This document shows, in pieces, positions 1-6,700 of a stretch of DNA of 6,908 nt. The notes under the pieces are model-generated. The model worked only from the letters and a program-made list of their open reading frames with translations. It was not told where the DNA came from and ran no database searches. Position 1 is the first letter of the stretch, and every line of letters begins with the position of its first letter. The stretch is from an uncultured Bacilli bacterium (GTDB lineage: Bacteria; Bacillota_I; Bacilli_A; RFN20; CAG-826), in NCBI GenBank assembly GCA_934133115.1, contig CAKPAV010000092.1, positions 1 through 6,908 of the forward strand, written 5' to 3'. The translations under genes and the position numbers were made by a program.

Positions 1-368
1 GAATTAAAGGTACTATTGATGAACAACTTCGTGCTGGTGGAGATTTAGGTATGGCTTGTGCATTAGGACAATCTATTAGTTATGATTATTCACAAGGTGC
101 AACTACAGCAAGATTCCAAAATCAAGTACGCGCAGCGGTTAAACATGTTTTATATGGATGGCTATCAACCAAATATCAAGCAAGTGTTTATGAACCAAGT
201 CCAGATGAAGAAATTACAATGTCTTTCTCTATTGATAGATGGCAATGGTGGAAACCAGCAGTGACAAGTTTAAATTGTGCTATTTATTTTGGAGTAGCAA
301 TTTGGTTGGTTTGCTTATTTGTTCCAAGTTATAAAAAAGATGAAAAAACAAAGAAGGAGAGTAAATAA
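1..368 (+). CDS. C-terminal end of a membrane-anchored GH3-type glycosidase (5' partial)
   Basis: The frame is open from the left edge (first full codon at 3) and ends at TAA 366-368, giving about 121 residues of a larger protein. The visible part contains a LRAGGDL stretch and then QVRAAVKHVLYGWLS, which match the late C-terminal pattern of GH3 beta-glucosidases (an 'AG.DL' turn, then 'LR.A.K.ILY' helix). GH3 enzymes remove terminal beta-linked sugars; the catalytic aspartate and acid/base residues would lie outside the window, so activity cannot be judged. After the enzyme tail comes WQWWKP and a hydrophobic segment (about window codons 80-108) followed by a Lys-rich end, which looks like a C-terminal membrane anchor with a cytoplasmic tail. 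An internal ATG at 51 is not the start, because the frame and the family pattern continue upstream of it. The next gene begins one base after the stop, so the two are almost certainly co-transcribed. The family call rests on pattern memory only. Confidence 0.62.
   Translation, partial: IKGTIDEQLRAGGDLGMACALGQSISYDYSQGATTARFQNQVRAAVKHVLYGWLSTKYQASVYEPSPDEEITMSFSIDRWQWWKPAVTSLNCAIYFGVAIWLVCLFVPSYKKDEKTKKESK
354..359 (+). promoter_or_regulatory. Shine-Dalgarno site AAGGAG of the surface-protein gene
   Basis: AAGGAG lies 10 bases before ATG 370 and inside the last codons of the upstream glycosidase gene. It decides the start: the longer possibility, TTG at 319, would overlap the upstream gene by 50 bases, has no comparable site, and would add a Lys/Arg-rich stretch ahead of an already normal signal anchor. 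Confidence 0.8.
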
Positions 369-369
369 T

Positions 370-1203
370 ATGGGTAAGAAAAAAGTTGTATTAACTAAAA
401 AGATTTCTGTTATTGCTCTAAGTGCTGTTTTATTTGCTACTATTGGCACTGTATTTGTTACTTCTTATACAAACTGGAAGAAGTATTATGAAGATATGGT
501 CGCTCAAAAAGATAAATTTGATAAAGAAAATGAACCTGAAGTGACAGTTATGACTGGTATTAAAGTAACAGTTAAAGAAGGAATAGGATTCTTTAAAAAC
601 GGAAAAGCTAATGCCAATAAATCAAACTTTATAGTTGAAGGTTTATATACAATTGGTAACACAATTAATAAACGTGATTATGTTGAAGAACTTGAAAGTT
701 CCGAATATAATCTTGAAGTTCCAGAAGATTTTGTTAATGAGGGTGGAAAATTAATTTTCTCTTATTTAAAACAAGAACCTAAAGTTGATGAAAACGGAAA
801 TGTTATTAAAGATGAAGAAGGTAAAGAAATATTAGAAACTATTTATGATTTTAAAGAAGAAATGGATATTACCTTATTAGATGTAAAACTCGATCATCTT
901 GAAGTAACGCATAATCCTTATCTAATTGCTTATGCAGAAGGTGATTATTTTAATTCAGAAGGAATGAGTGTCGATGCTATTTATAATGATGGAAGTAAGA
1001 TAGAAAATTTGAATTTATCATTATTAGAAACAACAACTAAAAAGTTAAGTGTTGATGATGAAATTATGACTTTCTCTTATAAATATGGAGAAAATGATGA
1101 TGAAGTAATTTATGGAACATTACCAATTAAAGTAATGTCAAAAAACGAATTCACTAATGGTAAATTAGAAAGTTTTGCTGTTATTAATTCTTCATCACTA
1201 TAA
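370..1203 (+). CDS. Membrane-anchored Ig-like surface protein, 5' part ending at a premature TAA
   Basis: This is the 277-residue product made if translation stops at TAA 1201-1203. It starts with a basic tip (MGKKKVVLTKK) and a hydrophobic segment at about residues 12-33 without a clear signal-peptidase site, so a signal anchor with the rest outside the cell is likely. Residues 34-57 are charged and linker-like. Residues about 58-171 form one beta-rich domain and 172-256 a second that fits bacterial Ig-like (Big_3-like) domains: LDHLEVT..., GDYFNSEGMSVDAIYNDGS, then SYKYGE and a closing IKV strand. A third such domain begins at about residue 264 (GKLESFAVINSSSL) and is cut by the stop after about 14 residues. 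The start at 370 is backed by AAGGAG at 354-359 and follows the upstream stop by one base. As a stub it would carry no carbohydrate-binding or propeller domain, so it is probably not the functional product. Confidence 0.75.
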   Translation: MGKKKVVLTKKISVIALSAVLFATIGTVFVTSYTNWKKYYEDMVAQKDKFDKENEPEVTVMTGIKVTVKEGIGFFKNGKANANKSNFIVEGLYTIGNTINKRDYVEELESSEYNLEVPEDFVNEGGKLIFSYLKQEPKVDENGNVIKDEEGKEILETIYDFKEEMDITLLDVKLDHLEVTHNPYLIAYAEGDYFNSEGMSVDAIYNDGSKIENLNLSLLETTTKKLSVDDEIMTFSYKYGENDDEVIYGTLPIKVMSKNEFTNGKLESFAVINSSSL

Positions 1204-1404
1204 GTAGGAAAAGATATTAGTTCATTTAAACCAATTATTTATGGTAGTTATTCAAGTGGTAACTATTTAAAACTTGATCAATCTAAATATAAAATCACAG
1301 GTTTAAATGGTGTAGCGGAATTTGGTAAACGCTATAATATCACTATCACATCTTTAGAAAATCCTAATGTTTCAACTAGATTACAACTTGATACAATAAA
1401 AAAC

Positions 1405-1836
1405 ATATCTGCAACTACAGCGACATTAAAAGGCGCAACCGCCTATGATGATTATGTTAAGGATTTCGATAGTGGTGACTTTATTGAATTTACTTATAAT
1501 TCAAGTGAAGATATTGTTGCTAATTTATATTTAAATATGTCCAATGGCTATTTAACATATGAAAATCAAAAATTCTACGCTAATCAAATTGCCTTTAATG
1601 ATTTTGCCTATGTTTCTATTAATGGAAAAATCAAAGATAATTCTTATACATTTAAAAGTGTAGGCCCATTTGATTATATATCTGAGGCTTATTTAGATTA
1701 TCAAAGAATTAATATTGGAAGTTATGCTTTAAAAACTGGTGAAAATAAGATTCGTATTTCATTTAAAGAAAGCAATAATGATAATAAATCAGTATTTAAT
1801 AGTTATGTGGCTGGTGCAATTGAAAAACTTGAATTA
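1405..1836 (+). other. CBM6/35-like carbohydrate-binding domain (coding segment)
   Basis: Codons 346-489 of the composite frame follow the CBM6/CBM35 beta-sandwich layout: TLKGATAYDDY near the start, SGDFIEFTYNSSEDIVANLYL as the 'GD.I.F.....A..Y.L' strand pair, VSINGK in the middle, and NIGSYALKTGENKIRISF as the late 'L..G.N.I' strand. CBM6/35 domains bind sugars on plant or host glycans. The specificity cannot be read from the sequence. The family call is by pattern; a structure prediction would settle it. Confidence 0.6.
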
Positions 1837-3531
1837 TCATCAGCTAATAATAACAATGCTTACTCAAGTATGGGTGAGTATTTAGCGGATGCAAAAGAAA
1901 ATGGATTTAATCCGACATTTACGGTAAATAAATCTAAAGACTGGGCCTCTTATGTTGATGGCAAAGGATTAAACTGGATTTATGCATCTTGTACTGATGA
2001 TGAATTTATCTATTTATATTCTTCTTTTGAACCAGGAGCAGATAGCAGTGCTGGTAAAGAATGTGCAGTAATTGTTAAATATAATCCTAATAATAATGAA
2101 ATTGTTGGATATTCAGCACCATTTGTTTTCTCTGGTGAAAAATCAACACCAATGTTTGTCAAAGATAACTTTATTTATACTATAACAAACGAAGGTGTAT
2201 TTATGCGATTACCTACTTCATTTAATGGTAAAGGTACAGCAAAAGTAGAGTATTTACCAAATATGCAATTTGAAGAATTAAATACTAATTCAATTCGTTC
2301 TATGTATTTTAATCATGCATTAAGAAAATATGCAGTTTTAACAGATAATACTATTGCAATTTATGATATTGAAATGAAGAAAGTTAATTCTTATTCAGTT
2401 TCACAATCAGTAACTGGCTTAAATTCCGCAAATGCACAAGTAGGATGTGCATTAGCTAAAATTACAGGTGATGACCACTATTTATATGTTTTATATAAAG
2501 CAAATAATGTTATTTCCCCAATGATTGCTACTTATGATTATGAAGGTAACTTAATTAATCGAGTTCAACCAACAAATACAACGGAAATTATGGGATTTGA
2601 TGCGCCTGCTAACTCTAACGTTCAGTCAATTTGCTCATTTAACGGAAAAATGTATTTCACTATGCTTAAGTGGAGTAAAGGAAATAATTCTAGTATTTAT
2701 GAAGTATCATTTATGGGTAATAGCAATACTGATATGCCAAAAGAAACAATGGATTTATATGAATATGTAGCATCTTGCACTAATAAAGGTGTTACGCCTA
2801 ACTATAATCCTAGTATTTTATCAGGCGGAAACATAAAAAATACTTATCAATATGCACATGGAATTTGTAGTGATGATAGTTATATTTATATATCGACTAA
2901 TAATCCAAAAGGTGAAACTTTCATTGTAAAAGTAGACGCTGCTACTGGTAAAACTATTGGTCAAACAAAAGCATTTATTCGTTCTGAAACTTGGTCTAAT
3001 GGCGACTATATGATGTATAAAGATGGATATGTTTACTTATTTACATTTAATAATGCTGTTAAACGTGTAAAAACCGATTTAATTACTAGTGATAATACAC
3101 CAGAAGTTGAAGATTATAATCTAGCAATTGAAGGCATAACTGATGCTAAGAAAGCCGGAACATATAACGCAACAATTAATAAAATGGCTATTAGAGCAGG
3201 AGATAAATTATATATTGTTGGTGGAAAATCATTAACAGTAGAAAATAGTATTAATTGCACAAGTAATCTTGGTTTAGCAAGTGACGCTAATTACATTTAT
3301 GCATTTGTTGAAAAATCTAATGCATATGGCACTGCTTTAATGAATGTTTATGATTGGTCAGGCACACTAGTAAAAAGTGGAGTAACTGTGTCTAACTTAA
3401 TTACTGAACAAAATAATAATAACGTTCAAGGAATGTGTGTTATTAATGGGGAATGCTATTTCTTAATTTGTCGTTGGGATGCTGGTACACAAGTTGTTAA
3501 AGTGAGTTTTGATACAACAATTTTAAAATAA
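1537..3531 (+). CDS. Downstream fragment of the interrupted surface protein (CBM end plus two propellers)
   Basis: The first ATG after the premature stop is at 1537 and opens 664 residues to TAA 3529-3531. It is unlikely to be a true start: no Shine-Dalgarno sequence precedes it (the upstream bases are ATTTATATTTAAAT), it falls in the middle of a carbohydrate-binding fold, and the product would have no export signal although the content is typical of extracellular proteins. Residues 1-100 are the second half of a CBM6/35-like domain (VSINGK, then NIGSYALKTGENKIRISF). Residues about 101-139 form a linker with GEYL. Propeller-like module 1 covers about 140-393, a linker with YEYV follows, and module 2 covers about 436-658. 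There is no LPXTG motif or C-terminal membrane segment, so anchoring depended on the N-terminal part now behind the stop. Confidence 0.6.
   Translation: MSNGYLTYENQKFYANQIAFNDFAYVSINGKIKDNSYTFKSVGPFDYISEAYLDYQRINIGSYALKTGENKIRISFKESNNDNKSVFNSYVAGAIEKLELSSANNNNAYSSMGEYLADAKENGFNPTFTVNKSKDWASYVDGKGLNWIYASCTDDEFIYLYSSFEPGADSSAGKECAVIVKYNPNNNEIVGYSAPFVFSGEKSTPMFVKDNFIYTITNEGVFMRLPTSFNGKGTAKVEYLPNMQFEELNTNSIRSMYFNHALRKYAVLTDNTIAIYDIEMKKVNSYSVSQSVTGLNSANAQVGCALAKITGDDHYLYVLYKANNVISPMIATYDYEGNLINRVQPTNTTEIMGFDAPANSNVQSICSFNGKMYFTMLKWSKGNNSSIYEVSFMGNSNTDMPKETMDLYEYVASCTNKGVTPNYNPSILSGGNIKNTYQYAHGICSDDSYIYISTNNPKGETFIVKVDAATGKTIGQTKAFIRSETWSNGDYMMYKDGYVYLFTFNNAVKRVKTDLITSDNTPEVEDYNLAIEGITDAKKAGTYNATINKMAIRAGDKLYIVGGKSLTVENSINCTSNLGLASDANYIYAFVEKSNAYGTALMNVYDWSGTLVKSGVTVSNLITEQNNNNVQGMCVINGECYFLICRWDAGTQVVKVSFDTTILK
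1954..2715 (+). repeat. Propeller-like module, copy 1 of 5 (protein-level repeat)
   Basis: About five blade-like units can be marked off: ASCTDDEFIYLY with YNPNNNEIVGY; VKDNFIYTITNEG; YFNHALRKYAVLTDNTIAIYD; DDHYLYVLY with ATYDYEGNLIN; and NVQSICSFNGKMYFTMLKW with IYEVSF. First and last blades both carry a Cys in the same motif position. Confidence 0.65.
2842..3510 (+). repeat. Propeller-like module, copy 2 of 5 (protein-level repeat)
   Basis: Blade-like units: YAHGICSDDSYIYIST with VDAATGKTIGQ; YKDGYVYLFTFNNAVKRV; INKMAIRAGDKLYIVGG; SDANYIYAFVEKSN with NVYDWSGTLVK; and NVQGMCVINGECYFLICRW with VVKVSF. It is slightly shorter than copy 1 (blades 2 and 3 are compact) and again has the first/last-blade Cys pair. 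Confidence 0.63.
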
Positions 3532-3536
3532 TAATT

Positions 3537-3563
3537 AGGCTAAGAGCTAAATGCTTTTAGCCT
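3537..3563 (+). terminator. Intercistronic hairpin with weak U tail (partial terminator or processing stem)
   Basis: AGGCTAAGAGC (3537-3547) pairs with GCTTTTAGCCT (3553-3563) over 11 base pairs with one G-U, closing a 5-base TAAAT loop. The run of T after it is only three bases before AAT, so full termination is doubtful. It starts 6 bases after the surface-protein stop and ends 22 bases before the next start, leaving little room for a new promoter. It may therefore set the ratio of upstream to downstream transcript or protect a 3' end. Confidence 0.6.
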
Positions 3564-3572
3564 TTAATAACG

Positions 3573-3578
3573 AAAGGA
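3573..3578 (+). promoter_or_regulatory. Shine-Dalgarno site AAAGGA of the 42-codon gene
   Basis: AAAGGA lies 7 bases before ATG 3586. This is good placement, and it supports translation of the very short gene that follows. Confidence 0.7.
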
Positions 3579-3585
3579 AAAACTT

Positions 3586-3714
3586 ATGAAAAAATACGAA
3601 ACACCAAAAATTTTAGTTGATGAGATTAAGGTCGAAGATATTATTTTAACTTCAATTGTTCGTGATGATTCTAATGCTGATATTGTCACTGGAACAGTTA
3701 ATGAAGAACTTTAG
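3586..3714 (+). CDS. Small 42-residue protein of unknown function
   Basis: ATG 3586 to TAG 3712-3714 encodes 42 residues. It begins MKKYETPKILVDEIKVEDII, continues with LTSIVRDD, and ends in an acidic, Thr-containing tail (...VTGTVNEEL). It has a proper ribosome site and sits 11 bases ahead of the next gene; its stop TAG overlaps that gene's AGGAGG, a typical sign of translational coupling. There is no membrane segment, no Cys and no signal peptide. The 'KKYE.P' opening followed by alternating acidic and hydrophobic residues resembles many short unannotated Bacillota proteins and, loosely, leader regions of ribosomally made peptides. However, no modification enzyme is in the window and the tail is not rich in modifiable residues. 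It could equally be a small regulatory or chaperone-like protein for the large exported neighbour, or a coupling ORF. I do not assign a function. Confidence 0.72.
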   Translation: MKKYETPKILVDEIKVEDIILTSIVRDDSNADIVTGTVNEEL

Positions 3715-3718
3715 GAGG
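3713..3718 (+). promoter_or_regulatory. Shine-Dalgarno site AGGAGG overlapping the small gene's stop codon
   Basis: AGGAGG shares its first two bases with the TAG stop (3712-3714) of the small gene and lies 7 bases before ATG 3726. Ribosomes ending the small gene are placed directly on the start region of the large gene, so coupled translation is expected. Confidence 0.85.
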
Positions 3719-3725
3719 TTAAACT

Positions 3726-6700
3726 ATGAAAAAATTATTTGTTTATAGTGCATTAGTATTATGCGGAACAGCTTTATCTACAGTAGGATTTAACACATTA
3801 AAAGATAATGTAAAAGAAGATATTGTTTCTAGCACTAACGATTTTATGAATGATAAAAAAAGCATTAATAAAATTAATGTGAAAAAAGCTAGTAAATCAT
3901 CCACAAAATTTAATTCTTCAAAAATTTATGTGCAAACCGCAACTGACGAAGAAGGTTATGACTATTTAAGATTTGCTACCGCTATTAAAGGTAACTTTAA
4001 TAATATTAGTTATACTCGTCATATTGATGGATTAACTGATAAAACTGATACAGTTACAACTTTATATAAAGGAATTACCGCCAATAACGAAGATAATTTC
4101 TTTAATGGAATAAAATTATTAAATCATAATATAACAAGTACTAGCGATTATTATTGGGCTTGTTACACGATTAAATTTGTAACCGATACATATAAAAATA
4201 GTGATATTTCCATTACATTTAAAGTTGATGGTTATGAAGCATCAAAAACTACAAGTTTAAATACTATTAAATATGATTTAAATGATGAAACATTATTTGA
4301 TAATGTTAATGCAAAATATGATGTGGTTACTTTGGGTGATAAAATTAATAATAGTGGATATGGATATATTCAAGGACTTTGTAATGATAACGAAAATTTA
4401 TATTACACATTAAGCCAAAATAATAAAGTTACGAAAATTATTAAACGAAACTTTAAAACTGGCGTAGAAGAAGTAATCGCAAATGGCATTGATTTAAGTG
4501 ATACTATTGAAGATGGTGGACATATTCGTTTAATCAATAATAAATTTTATATTTTGACTAACAAACATACATTAGTTTGTTATGATTTAAGTACAAATGC
4601 TGTTGTTGATAATGACTTAGTATTTAATGGCTTAGAAGGAACATTACTTGATTTTGACTTTATTGAATCAAGAAGCCAATTTGCTACGATTAATACCTCT
4701 GGTTTAATTCAATTTTATGATTTGGATATGAATGTAGTTTCTACAATTCAAAGTGCTGCAGTATCTGGATTTAAACTTAAATCATTTAGATTTGATAAAG
4801 AGCATATATATGTAGCTTCTAATCAAAATAATGCCCGTACAATAGCAATAAATATTTATGATTATGATGGTAACAAGGTATCTACATATAATGTTACTAA
4901 TTCAGTGTTTTTATCAAGCCAATCATCTAACTTTAATGTATCTAATTTTTTATTCTTTAACAATAAATTATATGTTAGTGCCTTAACATGGAATAGTGGT
5001 ACTTATAGTGGACTTTATGAGTTAAGTTATAACTCATCTGTTTTATTAAAAAACAATTGGGAGGATTATTATAACTACGCTAATTTAGAAGCTAATAGTG
5101 TAGATTATAATTTTGATACATTAACAAATTCATTTGCTGTAAATGGTAAGATTAATGTACAAGGTGCTTGTACAGATTATTCTGGGTCTCGTTATGCATA
5201 TTATGCTTTTAATGATTCAAATAACAATAAAGGTGTTATTGCTAAATATGATTTTGTTAAAAATGAAGTAGTTGGTTATTCTAAAGAATATGTAGCTTGT
5301 GATACTGGAAAATGGACAGGTGATAACGCTAATATTTTCTATTATGAAGGAAAAATCTTTGTTATTAAAACAGATGGAACATTTGCTTCAGTTAATGCTA
5401 GTGATATAACTGGTAATGGAGTAGGAGAAGTTACATCAAATGATGAATCGCTCAAATTCCTTAATGCAAGTAATAAGGCTTTAACTGGTATTACATCAGT
5501 TGCTTATTCTAATGTTGAAGAAAAATTTGCCGTTGTTGCTTCTAGTAAATTGTATATTTATTCTAAGGATTTAAAACAACTTAATTCTGGTAATGAAATA
5601 AGTATTGGTAATACTCAGACTTTATATGTTGATGGTGATAAGTTATATTTCGTTAGTGGCGAAGGTAAAGGAAGTTATCAAGAAACCACTACTGATTCAG
5701 AAGAAACTAGTACAACAACTACATATCAATATAACTATATTAACATTGTAAAATTAAATTGGAATGGAACTAAATCAGGAAATACTATCACTCTTGGCGA
5801 TAAAACTAATCCAATTGGCGAAATTTATGAACAAACAGAAGCAAAAAGAAATGTTCAAAATATGGTTGTAGTAGATGGTAATTTATATGTTGCAACATTA
5901 AGTTGGGCTTGGATTAATAATGTTTCTAGCGGAGCTATGATTCATAAATTTAATGTTAAAAATGCTGATACTTTAACAAGTAATAAAGATTTATTGTTAG
6001 GCGAATATCTTGAAATGAATAAGTTAAATGACAAAGCAAATAGTTTTGAAGCTAATGCTTATATCAAAAATGACACTAAAGGTGGACAATATATACAAGG
6101 CATTACAACTGATGGAGATAACTTATATCTTGCTTATACAACAAATAATAATGCCAAAATTACTATTGCTCGTTGTAATCCAGTCACAAAAGAATTAGTA
6201 AAAGGAACCGCATATGATTTAAATACTACAGGAGACAATCATGATGCTGGAAAAATATTCTTCTATAACAATCAAGTTTGGGTGGTAAAAGATCGTTCTA
6301 ATCAAGTATTTGGTGTTAATAAAGATACTTTAGTAACAACAGGCGACACAATGACTTTTGCTTTACCAAGTGGAGTAAATGCATTTGATGTTAAATATAA
6401 TGAAGCTAATGAATTATTTGTTGTTTATGGTAGTGATGGCAAAATCTATATGTTTAGTGATCCAAGTACATTAGTTAATACACCATTTAGTGTAGGAACA
6501 AACAAAAAATCTATTACTATTAATGATTCATATATTTATGTTAATAGTTCTTCAAATAATCAACAATCTTTAACTGTTGAAACATATGATTATGATGGAA
6601 ATAAAATAATTAATGGCTTTAATTTAGGTGCAGATAATATTTGTGACGCTAGTGTTTCAAATTCATTTAATACCCAAGCATTTATTGAATATAAAGGTTT

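Larger units (their letters stand above)
370..3531 (+). pseudogene. Composite: anchored Ig/CBM/propeller surface protein interrupted by one in-frame TAA
   Basis: The frame from ATG 370 continues in phase through TAA 1201-1203 to TAA 3529-3531: 1053 codon positions, with codon 278 the only internal stop. Reading through gives signal anchor (about 12-33), Ig-like domains (58-171, 172-256, 264-345), a CBM6/35-like domain (346-489), and propeller-like modules (about 529-782 and 825-1047). Codons 279-345, just past the stop, complete the third Ig-like domain (VGKDISSF..., GKRYNITITS), and no frameshift is needed. Positions 1204-1536 therefore hold coding sequence, not a spacer. The downstream 776 codons show no other lesion, which argues for a very recent nonsense mutation, a consensus base error, or real readthrough. 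TAA at this spot becomes a plausible Lys, Glu or Tyr codon by one base change. The likely role of the intact protein is binding to host or dietary glycans at the cell surface; this is inferred from the domains and the GH3-like neighbour. Confidence 0.72.

Noticed and set aside
82..264. A 60-codon plus-strand frame starting MIIHKVQLQQ
   Set aside because: It lies wholly inside the GH3-like coding region in another frame and has no ribosome site and no protein-like pattern.
319..369. Earlier TTG start for the surface-protein gene
   Set aside because: It would overlap the upstream gene and lacks a good Shine-Dalgarno site, while ATG 370 has AAGGAG at a workable distance and gives a normal signal anchor.
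1201..1203. TAA read as a sense codon because of an altered genetic code
   Set aside because: The other long genes here end at TAA, the small gene uses TAG as a stop, and Trp is always TGG. Nothing supports a changed code, and TAA reassignment is not known for bacteria.
1206..1218. AGGA followed by an ATT codon just after the premature stop, as a possible restart
   Set aside because: ATT is a very rare start, the site is an ordinary AT-rich coding stretch, and a product from here would lack any export signal.
3509..3537. Promoter-like TTGATA with TAATTA 17 bases on
   Set aside because: Both boxes are weak, the surrounding DNA is AT-rich enough to give such matches by chance, and transcription would begin inside the hairpin.
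3586..3714. Small gene as a confirmed modified-peptide (RiPP) precursor
   Set aside because: There is no maturation enzyme, protease or transporter in the window, no Cys, and no clear leader cleavage motif. The resemblance is limited to the first residues.
3726..3791. Lipoprotein signal at Cys13 of the 1015-residue protein
   Set aside because: The residues before Cys (LVL) lack the small residue required at -1, and the Cys lies in the middle of the hydrophobic core rather than at its end.
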